Shown here piece by piece: positions 1 through 8,281 of a DNA stretch of 64,000 bases. The DNA lies in assembly GCA_029005135.1 (NCBI GenBank), contig JAQXFO010000001.1, positions 1 through 64,000 on the forward strand. Direction: 5' to 3'. This DNA comes from Lachnospiraceae bacterium. Its GTDB lineage: Bacteria > Bacillota > Clostridia > Lachnospirales > Lachnospiraceae. The translations under genes and the position numbers were made by a program. The stretch's first letter is position 1. The number at the start of each line of letters is the position of its first letter. The notes under the pieces were generated by a model. It made no database searches. It worked only from the letters and a program-made list of their open reading frames with translations, and was not told where the DNA came from.

Positions 1-1
1 G

Positions 2-598
2 GCGGCGGCGGCCGTCAGAAAGGCACTGCCCTGGGCGGATACAGCGGCCTGCGGGCCGGGCCTCGGCACAGGCGAAGCCGCTGAGGCTGCCGTGACGACG
101 CTTCTTACGGAAAGTGACATAAACCTTATCCTGGATGCCGATGGCATCAACTGTCTCCGCGGTAATCTGTCTCTTCTGCGCACTTACCGGGGACAATGTC
201 TTATTACGCCTCATCCGGGGGAGATGGCGCGTCTCAGGGGTCTTCCCATCGACACGATTCTGGATGATCTTCTGACCTGTGCCCGGGATACTGCCCGGGA
301 GGCGGGCATTTTTGTCCTTCTTAAAGATGCCCGGACAGTCACAGCATCGCCGGATGGTCATTACGCTGTCAACACCACCGGCTGCAGTGGCATGGCCACG
401 GCGGGCTCCGGCGATATTCTGACCGGGATCGCGGCGGCTCTGGCGGCCAGAGGAACGCCCTTTGACAGCGTCGGCAGACTGGCGGCCTGGGTACACGGAC
501 AAGCCGGCCGGCTGGCTGCAAAAAAACACGGCGAATCGGGAATGATCGCCACAGATATGATAGAAGAACTTTCGGAAGCTCTTATGGAGTTGACATGA
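2..598 (+). CDS. nnrD: ADP-dependent NAD(P)H-hydrate dehydratase, C-terminal part (5' end outside window)
   Basis: This is the kinase-fold half of the NAD(P)HX repair enzyme, which uses ADP to dehydrate damaged NAD(P)H hydrates in the cytoplasm. The reading frame is open from base 2, so the gene begins left of the window; the GTG at 92 in the ORF track is internal. Visible family motifs are GPGLGTGE near the left edge, LDADGIN, ITPHPGEMARL and the ADP-binding GSGDILTGIAAAL. Many bacteria fuse this domain to an N-terminal NnrE epimerase domain, but whether that is so here cannot be seen. Its stop overlaps the alr start by 4 bases (ATGA), so the two are probably translationally coupled. The family call is confident; the full length is unknown. 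Confidence 0.93.
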   Translation, partial: AAAAVRKALPWADTAACGPGLGTGEAAEAAVTTLLTESDINLILDADGINCLRGNLSLLRTYRGQCLITPHPGEMARLRGLPIDTILDDLLTCARDTAREAGIFVLLKDARTVTASPDGHYAVNTTGCSGMATAGSGDILTGIAAALAARGTPFDSVGRLAAWVHGQAGRLAAKKHGESGMIATDMIEELSEALMELT

Positions 599-1761
599 AT
601 ACGAATAAAAGACTTTGCGCCTATATCGATCTTGATGCTGTTGAACACAATTTTGACTGCATGAAGGCGGCGCTTCATGAGGGAACACTGATGACGGCGG
701 TCATCAAGGCCGACGGCTACGGGCACGGCGCGGTACCCATCGGAAAAATGCTGGAGACGCGTGAGGATATCTGGGGTTATGCCGTGGCGACGGCGGAGGA
801 GGGTGCCGCCCTCAGACACGCCGGCCTCAAAAAACCGATCCTGCTTCTGGGCTATGTTTTCCCCGAAAACCATGACATTGTCATTCAACATGATCTGAGA
901 GCCTGCCTTTTCACCTATGAGGATGCCCGGGTGCTGTCGGAAAATGCCGCGGCGGCGGGCAAAACCGTGACAGTACACATCGCCGTGGATACCGGCATGT
1001 CCCGCATTGGTTTTCCGGTGTCGGAAGCGGCTGCGGAGACGGTACAGGCCATCGCGGCGCTGAAAAACCTGGTGATTGAAGGTGTCTTTACCCATTTTGC
1101 CCGGGCTGATGAGACGGATCCGGCACCGGCCAGAGCCCAGCTGGACGCTTTTCTGACCTTTGTCGGTTACCTGAAAGCGCGGGGGCTTGATGTGCCGCTG
1201 ATCCATGCCGGCAACAGCGCGTCGATCATGACGCTGCCTGAGGCCAACCTGTCTATGGTCAGGACCGGCATTACTCTCTATGGCCTGTCTCCCTCGGAGG
1301 CGGTGCCGCGGACATGCCTGGGTCTGGAACCGGTCATGTCCCTGGTGAGTCACATTTCCTATGTGAAGGATCTTCCGGCGGGACAGGCCGTAAGCTATGG
1401 CGGCACCTTTGTGGCCGACAGACCCATGCGGCTGGCAACGATTCCTGCCGGCTATGCCGACGGCTATCCCCGGATGCTGTCAAACAAGGCGGATGTGCTG
1501 ATCCGGGGGCAGCGTGCCCCGGTGGTGGGACGGATCTGCATGGATCAGTTTATGGTGGATGTCACCGGCATCCCGGAGGCCGAGGCCGGCGATGAGGTCG
1601 TACTTCTGGGCCGCCAGGGGGAGGCCGTTATTACCGCTGAGGAGCTGGGCGAGCTGTCGGGGCGCTTCAATTATGAGCTCACCTGCGATATCAACAAGCG
1701 GGTGCCCCGGATCTACCGCCGTCATGGGAAGTCGACGGAGCAGGTTGATTATTTCTTGTAA
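595..1761 (+). CDS. alr: alanine racemase
   Basis: A PLP-dependent racemase that interconverts L- and D-alanine and supplies D-Ala for peptidoglycan. The 388-residue length is normal for the family. The PLP lysine is K38 in AVIKADGYGHG, and the catalytic tyrosine of the C-terminal beta domain is about Y268 in AVSYGGTF. The typical RTGITLYG and ICMDQFMVDVT segments are also present. The ATG lies inside the nnrD stop (ATGA overlap), and the nnrD-alr order is common in Firmicutes. The 120 bases downstream hold a promoter for the next gene. Confidence 0.97.
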   Translation: MNTNKRLCAYIDLDAVEHNFDCMKAALHEGTLMTAVIKADGYGHGAVPIGKMLETREDIWGYAVATAEEGAALRHAGLKKPILLLGYVFPENHDIVIQHDLRACLFTYEDARVLSENAAAAGKTVTVHIAVDTGMSRIGFPVSEAAAETVQAIAALKNLVIEGVFTHFARADETDPAPARAQLDAFLTFVGYLKARGLDVPLIHAGNSASIMTLPEANLSMVRTGITLYGLSPSEAVPRTCLGLEPVMSLVSHISYVKDLPAGQAVSYGGTFVADRPMRLATIPAGYADGYPRMLSNKADVLIRGQRAPVVGRICMDQFMVDVTGIPEAEAGDEVVLLGRQGEAVITAEELGELSGRFNYELTCDINKRVPRIYRRHGKSTEQVDYFL

Positions 1762-1773
1762 TAATGGTAAAAT
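1745..1773 (+). promoter_or_regulatory. predicted sigma-A promoter for yebC
   Basis: TTGATT, a 17-base spacer and TAAAAT straddle the end of alr, about 110 bases before the yebC start. Spacing is ideal and each box differs from consensus at one or two positions. The assignment is by sequence only. Confidence 0.5.
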
Positions 1774-1881
1774 ATTACGGCATTTTCTCTGTATGACCGT
1801 TTGAGACGATCCGCAGAAATGCCCTCATCGCATGATATTGGGATTTTTCATAGAATGACGAAGGAAGAAGGAGATTAACGT

Positions 1882-2616
1882 ATGTCAGGACATTCCAAAT
1901 TTGCCAACATTAAGCATAAGAAAGAAAAAAATGATGCCGCCAAGGGCAAGATCTTCACGATCCTCGGCCGTGAAATTGCGGTAGCCGTTAAGGAAGGCGG
2001 TCCGGATCCGGCCAATAACTACAAGCTGGCCACCGTGATCACCAAGGCCAAGGCTGCCAATATGCCTAACGATACCATCGAAAGAGGCATTAAAAAGGCC
2101 GCCGGCGACCAGAGCGGCGTCAATTACGAATACGCAACCTATGAAGGTTACGGCCCGAACGGCACCGCGATCATTGTCAATGCCCTGACCGACAATAAAA
2201 ACAGAACGGCAGCTGATGTGAGAGCCGCCTTCACCAAGGGCGGCGGCAACGTCGGTACGCAGGGCTGCGTGTCCTTTATGTTTGACAGAAAGGGTCAGCT
2301 GATCATCGACAAGGAAGAATGCTCGATGGAAGCCGATGATCTGATGATGCTGGCTCTGGATGCCGGCGCCGAGGATTTCAATGAAGAGGATGACAGCTTC
2401 GAGATCCTGACCGACCCGGACAGCTTTGATGATGTGAAAAAGGCTCTGGAGGAGGCCGGCGTCGCCATCGCTGAGGGCGAGGTCACGATGATCCCTCAGA
2501 CCTATGTGTCTCTTCCGGACGAAGCGGATCGCAACAGCCTTCAGCGGATCCTTGACCGCCTGGATGACAGCGATGACGTCCAGAGTGTTTACACCAACTG
2601 GGATGAGGCCGAATGA
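1882..2616 (+). CDS. yebC: YebC/PmpR family protein
   Basis: A 244-residue cytoplasmic protein beginning MSGHSKFANIKHKKEKNDAAKGK, the family signature. Family members have been described as DNA-binding regulators and, more recently, as ribosome-associated factors that relieve stalling at proline-rich stretches; the sequence does not say which applies here. A good ribosome binding site (GAAGGAGATTAACG) precedes the ATG, and a predicted promoter lies about 110 bases upstream. The stop overlaps the start of the uppP remnant by 4 bases. In many bacteria yebC sits near ruvC; here the neighbours are alr and uppP. Confidence 0.96.
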   Translation: MSGHSKFANIKHKKEKNDAAKGKIFTILGREIAVAVKEGGPDPANNYKLATVITKAKAANMPNDTIERGIKKAAGDQSGVNYEYATYEGYGPNGTAIIVNALTDNKNRTAADVRAAFTKGGGNVGTQGCVSFMFDRKGQLIIDKEECSMEADDLMMLALDAGAEDFNEEDDSFEILTDPDSFDDVKKALEEAGVAIAEGEVTMIPQTYVSLPDEADRNSLQRILDRLDDSDDVQSVYTNWDEAE

Positions 2617-3488
2617 TTTTTATCAAGGCATTGATACTGGGCATTGTCCAGGGCATCACGGAATTTCTGCCGGTCAGCAGCTCGGGGCACCTGGCTGTGT
2701 TCCGGCAGCTTCTGGGCTTTCAGACCGATAACAGCCTCAGTCTTGATATCTGGCTTCACGCAGGCACCCTGATGGCGGTGGTCCTGACCTTCCGAAAAGA
2801 AATCGGCAAGTCGCTGACGGCGGGCGGCCGTATGCTCAGGGATACGGGCGTCAACACGGCGAACTTTTTAAAAAGTGCCGGCACCCACAGCGGACCTTAC
2901 CGCAAGATACTCACCGGCAACTACCGGTACATGAACGCGATGCTGCTCATCGCCTGTGTGCCCACGGCCATACTGGGTATCCTGCTCCGCGGTGTCGCCG
3001 CGGCTGCCTCGAAGACCCTGCTGATCCCCGGTATGGGTATGTTCATCACGGCGGTGGTTCTGATCGTCGTGGATAAAGTTGAGAATAAAACGGCGGTACC
3101 GCGGGAGGTATCGCCTGTTAAGGCGCTGATCATCGGCACAGCGCAGGGAATAGCCGTTATTCCGGGAATATCCCGCCTCGGCATGACCCTGACAACCAGC
3201 CTTTTATGCGGCATGAATCGCCGGTCGGCTCTGAGATTTTCCTGTTTTCTGTCGATTCCGGCGATCATTGGTTCGCTTATCTGAGAAAGCCTGATGACCG
3301 GAGGAACGGCGGGCCTGACGGGGGAGATGATCCTGGAGGGGCTTATCGGTATGACAGCGGCAGCGGTCACCGGTTATGCCGTCATCAGGCGAATGCTGCA
3401 GCTGATCGGCCGCATACGGCTGAGCCATTTTGCGGTGTACAGCTTTGTGATGGGAATGATCGCCATGGCCGGTCATTTTTTACAGTAA
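2613..3488 (+). pseudogene. uppP: undecaprenyl-diphosphatase (UppP/BacA), interrupted by an in-frame TGA
   Basis: UppP dephosphorylates undecaprenyl diphosphate to recycle the lipid carrier of wall synthesis, and is an integral membrane enzyme. The first 223 residues carry the N-terminal motif QGITEFLPVSSSGH and the second motif PGISRLGMT, which usually reads SRSGxT. The frame then meets TGA at 3282-3284, directly after SIPAIIGSLI. Reading on in the same frame gives the expected C-terminal transmembrane part (GLIGMTAAAVTGYAVIRRML to AMAGHFLQ, stop at 3488), so the interruption is a point stop, not a frameshift. The total would be about 291 residues, near the family norm. It could be a real nonsense mutation, a sequencing error or, less likely, readthrough. 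TGA is an ordinary stop in neighbouring genes. Confidence 0.8.
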
Positions 3489-3498
3489 GGAGTTAACC

Positions 3499-6243
3499 AT
3501 GGCAGCACAGAAAAAAGGAAGCTCCTCACCAAAAACCAGCAGCGGGACCCGAGGCAAAGCCGCCGGGTCTTCAAGTTCTGTCCGGACATCCGCTTCCGGG
3601 CGCTCCGCCGGTTCCGGCCGGAAGAGAAGCGGCGGCTCCGGCGCCGGAAAGCCGGCAGAACGTGATGAGCTGCGGGATATCTATGAGGCCGGTATCGGCC
3701 GGGACATCGCGCTTCTTGTCATACTGGCGCTGTCTGTTCTGATTTTCATCAGTCTCTTCGGTGCCGGCGGCCCTGCAGGCAAGGTGGTCAGCCGCGCCGT
3801 CTTCGGCATTTTCGGTATGCCCGGGTATATTTTTCCGGCGATCCTGTTTTTCGGCACTGCTTTTTACATGGCCAATGTCCGCTCCTACAGTCTGCTGGGG
3901 CGCAAGATAGCCGGTGCTGTCATTCTTTACATTTTCCTGTGTGTCCTTTCCCAGCTCCTGACAGCCGGTTATGAGAAGGGCGTGAAGCTCCTGAGCTTTT
4001 TTACCACGGCGGCTGATAAGCATACCGGCGGCGGTTTCATCGGCGGTTTGCTGGTGACCCTGTTCGGCAGTCTTTTCGGCACTGCCGGTGCCTATATCAT
4101 CACCCTGCTGTTCCTCTTTATCGGTCTGATCCTCCTGACGCAGAAGCCGCTTCTGACAACACTGCATCACAAGAGCCGCGATTCGGTGCTCCGGGCGAAG
4201 GAGGTTCATGCGAATAAGCGCCGCCTCCGCGAAGAAACTGCCGGCGAAGGGGGCACCGATGTCAGGGAAGAGAAGAGGGGCACCTTCCGTCCGCCGGTAT
4301 TCAGAAAAAATACGAAAGATACCCCGGATACGAAAGATACTCCGGAAGTGACGGTTAACGCAGCCAGCGCGCATGCGCCTGTCTCAGACATGATCATTAC
4401 GGAAAATGCCGACAGGCAGGCTTCTGATGTAAAGCCGTCTGTACCATCGGAGACCTATGACCCCAATGAGCTGAGTGCCGGCCTGCGGGAATCTCTCCGC
4501 AAACACGGCCGCATGACAGCGTCGCCGGTCTTCGTCGGTGATGAGGAACTGATCATCCCCGGCTCGGAAGACGGCGATAAGGTTGTGCCGGCGGCAGCGT
4601 TTGATGCCGATAGTGACAGTGACGCTTCCCTTACCGCGCCTATCTCTTCCGATACCGTTTCGGATAGCGCAGCGCCGGCCCGACGCCGCCGCAGCGCCAA
4701 GGCGGAAGCGGAAAGTGCCGAGGCCGCCCGGGCCATCGGTCTTCAGATCGCTGAAGAGACGGCCGAAGAGAAGCCTTATGAACTGCCTTCCGTTGAGCTT
4801 CTCACCAAGGGTCGCGACAACACCGGCGATTCCCGGGCCCATCTTGAAGAGACGGCCCGCAAGCTGCAGCAGGTCTTCGCTGATTTCGGCGTCAATGTCA
4901 AGGTGGTGGATGTCAGCCAGGGCCCCACGGTGACCCGGTACGAACTCCAGCCGGAGCACGGCGTTAAGGTCAGCCGTATCCTGAGCCTTTCGGATGATAT
5001 TAAGCTGAATCTGGCGGCGGCGGATATCCGTATCGAAGCCCCCATTCCGGGCAAAGCGGCCGTGGGCATTGAGATCCCCAACAAGGAAAACAGCGCCGTC
5101 ATGCTGCGGGATCTGCTGGAATCCGATGAATTCCGGCATTTCAAAAAGCCCCTCGCCTTTGCCGTCGGCAAGGATATTGCCGGCCATGCGGTGGTGGCCG
5201 ATATCGCCAAAATGCCCCATCTTCTGATTGCGGGCGCCACCGGTTCCGGTAAGTCGGTCTGTATCAATACGCTCATCATGAGCATTCTCTTCAAGGCCAG
5301 TCCGGCGGAGGTCAGGATGCTGATGATCGACCCGAAAGTGGTCGAACTGAAGATCTACGACGGCATTCCGCATCTTCTGATGCCGGTCGTCACAGACGTC
5401 AAGAAAGCCAGCGGCACGCTGAAGTGGGCTGTGGAGGAGATGCTGACGCGCTACAACAAGTTTTCTTCCTTCACCGGTGTGCGTGATATCGACAGCTACA
5501 ACGACCGTGTGGAACAGATCAACAACAACCCGGATGTGACCGAGAAGCTGGAGAAGATGTACCGCATCGTGATCATCGTTGATGAGCTGGCTGACCTGAT
5601 GATGGCGGCTCCCGGCGAGGTGGAGGATGCCATCGTGCGCCTGACCCAGCTTGCCCGGGCGGCGGGCATCCATGTGATCATTGCCACGCAGAGGCCCTCT
5701 GTCAATGTCATCACCGGTCTTATCAAGGCCAATATGCCGTCGCGTATCGCACTGGCGGTCACCTCCGGTGTGGACAGCCGGACAATCCTGGATATGAACG
5801 GCGCCGAGCGCCTTCTCGGCAAGGGCGATATGCTGTTCCACCCGCAGAATTATCCGACGCCGATCCGTGTTCAGGGCGCCTATGTCTCGGACGAAGATAT
5901 CGGAAAAATTGTTAAATTTTTATCGTCAGATGAAACCAAACGGGTGTATAATACGGATATTGAGCAGGCCATCGAAGCCAGTCTCATGAACAGCGGTACC
6001 CGGGATGCCGGCGGTGATGACCGTGATGAGTATTTCTGGCGTGCCGGTGAGTTCATCATTGAGAAGGATAAGGCTTCCATCGGTATGCTGCAGCGCATGT
6101 TCAAGATCGGATTCAACCGTGCGGCCAGGATTATGGATCAGCTGGCGGAGGCCGGTGTGGTCGGTCCCGAGGAGGGAACGAAGCCGCGTCAGATCCTGAT
6201 GAGTCAGGAACAGTTTGAAAATATGAGGGAACAGGGTGGCTGA
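3499..6243 (+). CDS. ftsK: FtsK/SpoIIIE family DNA translocase
   Basis: A membrane-anchored hexameric ATPase that pumps chromosomal DNA through the division or sporulation septum. At 914 residues it has a basic Ser/Gly-rich N-terminus, about four membrane segments (roughly residues 75-225), a charged variable linker (about 230-430), the alpha-beta motor and a C-terminal winged-helix gamma domain (about 850-905). The Walker A motif GATGSGKS is near residue 580, with the Walker B region MLMIDPKVVEL after it. The linker contains an 18-base tandem duplication. A strong RBS (AAGGAGTTAACC) precedes the ATG. Whether its main role is vegetative (SftA/FtsK-like) or sporulation-specific (SpoIIIE) cannot be decided from the sequence. 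Confidence 0.96.
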   Translation: MAAQKKGSSSPKTSSGTRGKAAGSSSSVRTSASGRSAGSGRKRSGGSGAGKPAERDELRDIYEAGIGRDIALLVILALSVLIFISLFGAGGPAGKVVSRAVFGIFGMPGYIFPAILFFGTAFYMANVRSYSLLGRKIAGAVILYIFLCVLSQLLTAGYEKGVKLLSFFTTAADKHTGGGFIGGLLVTLFGSLFGTAGAYIITLLFLFIGLILLTQKPLLTTLHHKSRDSVLRAKEVHANKRRLREETAGEGGTDVREEKRGTFRPPVFRKNTKDTPDTKDTPEVTVNAASAHAPVSDMIITENADRQASDVKPSVPSETYDPNELSAGLRESLRKHGRMTASPVFVGDEELIIPGSEDGDKVVPAAAFDADSDSDASLTAPISSDTVSDSAAPARRRRSAKAEAESAEAARAIGLQIAEETAEEKPYELPSVELLTKGRDNTGDSRAHLEETARKLQQVFADFGVNVKVVDVSQGPTVTRYELQPEHGVKVSRILSLSDDIKLNLAAADIRIEAPIPGKAAVGIEIPNKENSAVMLRDLLESDEFRHFKKPLAFAVGKDIAGHAVVADIAKMPHLLIAGATGSGKSVCINTLIMSILFKASPAEVRMLMIDPKVVELKIYDGIPHLLMPVVTDVKKASGTLKWAVEEMLTRYNKFSSFTGVRDIDSYNDRVEQINNNPDVTEKLEKMYRIVIIVDELADLMMAAPGEVEDAIVRLTQLARAAGIHVIIATQRPSVNVITGLIKANMPSRIALAVTSGVDSRTILDMNGAERLLGKGDMLFHPQNYPTPIRVQGAYVSDEDIGKIVKFLSSDETKRVYNTDIEQAIEASLMNSGTRDAGGDDRDEYFWRAGEFIIEKDKASIGMLQRMFKIGFNRAARIMDQLAEAGVVGPEEGTKPRQILMSQEQFENMREQGG
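4310..4345 (+). repeat. two tandem copies of an 18-base unit in the ftsK linker
   Basis: ATACGAAAGATACCCCGG is followed directly by ATACGAAAGATACTCCGG, with one mismatch. The repeat keeps the frame and encodes a duplicated DTKDTP-type segment in the disordered linker between membrane and motor domains. This probably reflects a recent slippage duplication in a length-tolerant region. Confidence 0.85.
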
Positions 6244-6247
6244 TCAT

Positions 6248-7375
6248 ATGACGTGTCCTTATTGCGGAAAACGCCTGCAGGACGGCGAGGTCATCTGTCC
6301 GGTCTGCGGCACCGAGGTCGTCACGGTTCCCGAGTATCATTCTGTTGAGGTCATGCTGGAGAGGCAGAACCTCAGGACTTTGAAGCAGCAGGAAGCCGAA
6401 CAGATCAATCTCGAGAAAAAGAAAAAAAGGATTCAGGAGAACCAGCTTCAGAAAAAGAGAAGGAGGAGACGCAGGCTTATCGCGTCCCTTTTTCTTGTCG
6501 TCCTGACAGCGGTACTGATCCTCACGGCGGTGCGGTGCTATATTGACAGCCGCCATGCCGGAAGTTTTGATTATCAGTACAGCAGGGCTCAGGAGTTATT
6601 CAGTGAAGGATCCATGGCGGAGGCGGAGCTCTGTATACGGCAGGCGCTGACCCTGGACGGTTCCTCGATCGCCGCTAAGCGTCTGTATGCCCAGATCCTG
6701 ACTGCGGAGAGCAAGACGGATGACGCGGCCGCTGTCTACCGCGAGCTTATCAGCCGCGAAAAGAATCTGGATGATTACCGTACGCTGATAGCCATCTACG
6801 ATAAGAAAGGCAACACGGCGGCCATTCAGGAACTGCTCAAGACGGCACCGGCTTCTGTCAGGAAGATTTTTTACGCTTATCTGCCGGTCACACCGGTCTT
6901 TGTGACACCGGAGGGCAACTACGACAGCCCCGTCAGCGTCACGATCCGGGCCGGTGAGCATGACACGATCCGGTATACGCTGGACGGCAGTGATCCCGAT
7001 GAGAACAGTCCGGTCTATGAGGCGGCGCTGACGCTGGGGGAAGGGCGAACCGAGATCCGTGCCGCGGCCTTTTCGGAAAAAGGCGTGCAAAGCCAGGTGA
7101 TGATCGCCGTCTACAATATCAATCTGTCACAGCCGGCTACCCCGGTGATTGAACAGGAATCCGGTGAATACCGGTCCGGCAGCACCATTTCGGTACGGGT
7201 ACCGGAGGACTGCACCGCCTATTACGCCTTCGATGAGACCCCGGACGAGAACAGCACGCGCTACACCGGCCCGGTGGCCATGCCGGAGGGCACGCACATT
7301 TTCTCGGTCATCTTAGTGAATCAGTATGGCAAACACTCGGCTCCGGCCAGTGAAACCTATATTGTACAACCATAA
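6248..7375 (+). CDS. zinc-ribbon, single-pass membrane protein with TPR and chitobiase-type beta domains
   Basis: Function unknown. From the ATG at 6248 the protein starts MTCPYCGKRL and has a second knuckle CPVCGTE, a four-cysteine zinc ribbon. A lysine/arginine-rich helix follows (about residues 45-75), then one membrane span (LIASLFLVVLTAVLILTAV). The outside part has TPR-like helices (about 105-210) and two beta domains resembling the C-terminal chitobiase/FN3-like module (DTIRYTLDGSDPDENSPVYE and a second copy after it). The topology implies a cytosolic zinc ribbon and an exported repeat part. A GTG at 6236 with a GAGGG site 6 bases upstream is an alternative start. The gene follows ftsK without a gap, so it is probably co-transcribed with it. 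Confidence 0.8.
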   Translation: MTCPYCGKRLQDGEVICPVCGTEVVTVPEYHSVEVMLERQNLRTLKQQEAEQINLEKKKKRIQENQLQKKRRRRRRLIASLFLVVLTAVLILTAVRCYIDSRHAGSFDYQYSRAQELFSEGSMAEAELCIRQALTLDGSSIAAKRLYAQILTAESKTDDAAAVYRELISREKNLDDYRTLIAIYDKKGNTAAIQELLKTAPASVRKIFYAYLPVTPVFVTPEGNYDSPVSVTIRAGEHDTIRYTLDGSDPDENSPVYEAALTLGEGRTEIRAAAFSEKGVQSQVMIAVYNINLSQPATPVIEQESGEYRSGSTISVRVPEDCTAYYAFDETPDENSTRYTGPVAMPEGTHIFSVILVNQYGKHSAPASETYIVQP

Positions 7376-7388
7376 GCAGGAGGAAGTT

Positions 7389-8270
7389 ATGTACAAAATT
7401 ACCAAGAAAGAGCAGCTCAGCGCTGTTGTCTGGCTCATGGAGCTGGATGCCCCGCAGGTTGCCGCACACTGTGAACCCGGTCAGTTTGTTATTGTCAGGA
7501 CCAGTGAAGAGGGTGAACGTGTTCCGCTGACGATCTGTGATTACAATCGCGAAACAGGTTCTCTGACGATCGTTTTCCAGCCCCTTGGCGTGGCAACGGA
7601 AAAACTGTTGGAGTATGGCGTGGGCGATGAGCTGGCCGATGTGGTCGGTCCGCTGGGTCTGGCTTCCGAGCTTGTTGATGAGGATCCGGAAGTACTCAAG
7701 AACATGAAGATCCTGTTCGTCGCCGGCGGTGTCGGTACGGCACCGGTCTATCCGCAGGTCAAATGGCTGCATGAGCACGGTGTGGATGCCGATGTCATCA
7801 TCGGTGCCAGAAACAAGGATCTGCTGTTCTTCGAGAACGAGATGCGCGCCGTGGCCGGTAATTTGTACATCACCACCGATGACGGTTCTTATGTCCGCAA
7901 GGGTCTTGTTACTGATGTTATCACCGACCTTATCGAAAATCAGGGCAAGAAGTACGATCGCTGCATCTGCATCGGTCCGATGATCATGATGAAATTCTGC
8001 ACGCTGACGACGAAGAAATACGATCTGCCGACCATCGTCAGCATGAACCCGATCATGGTCGACGGAACCGGTATGTGCGGCGCCTGCCGTCTGACCGTTG
8101 GTGACGAGATCAAGTTCGCCTGTGTTGACGGTCCGGAGTTTGACGGCCACAAGATCAACTGGGCCGAGGCGATGAAGCGTATGCAGATGTACAAGACGGA
8201 AGAAGGCCGCGCCAAGCTGGCCTATGAAGAAGGCAAGACACACCACGGCGGCTGCGGCCACTGCCACTAA
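7389..8270 (+). CDS. nfnA: NfnA-like FAD/NAD-binding, 2Fe-2S subunit (sulfide/dihydroorotate dehydrogenase-like)
   Basis: A ferredoxin-reductase-fold flavoprotein with a C-terminal 2Fe-2S motif (GTGMCGACRLTVGDEIKFAC). Together with the next gene it matches the two subunits of NADH-dependent reduced ferredoxin:NADP+ oxidoreductase, a cytosolic flavin-based electron-bifurcating transhydrogenase of anaerobes. The start is set at the ATG at 7389, which has GGAGGAAGTT in front; the ORF track begins 21 codons upstream inside the previous gene. This gives 293 residues, usual for the family. The GGCGHCH tail is a feature of this sequence. Automated pipelines often call it a sulfide dehydrogenase beta subunit. 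Bifurcation is inferred from the gene pair. Confidence 0.85.
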   Translation: MYKITKKEQLSAVVWLMELDAPQVAAHCEPGQFVIVRTSEEGERVPLTICDYNRETGSLTIVFQPLGVATEKLLEYGVGDELADVVGPLGLASELVDEDPEVLKNMKILFVAGGVGTAPVYPQVKWLHEHGVDADVIIGARNKDLLFFENEMRAVAGNLYITTDDGSYVRKGLVTDVITDLIENQGKKYDRCICIGPMIMMKFCTLTTKKYDLPTIVSMNPIMVDGTGMCGACRLTVGDEIKFACVDGPEFDGHKINWAEAMKRMQMYKTEEGRAKLAYEEGKTHHGGCGHCH

Positions 8271-8281
8271 GGAGGTTAACG

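Noticed and set aside
361-1353. 330-residue minus-strand ORF opposite nnrD/alr
   Set aside because: No motifs, antisense to alr, which has all catalytic residues.
3282-3284. Recoding of TGA in uppP as selenocysteine or tryptophan
   Set aside because: Many neighbouring genes end in TGA, UppP families have no selenocysteine at this position, and I see no SECIS-like element; a mutation or sequence error is simpler.
4384-5841. 485-residue minus-strand ORF opposite ftsK
   Set aside because: Shadow of the FtsK motor domain; no motifs and no RBS.
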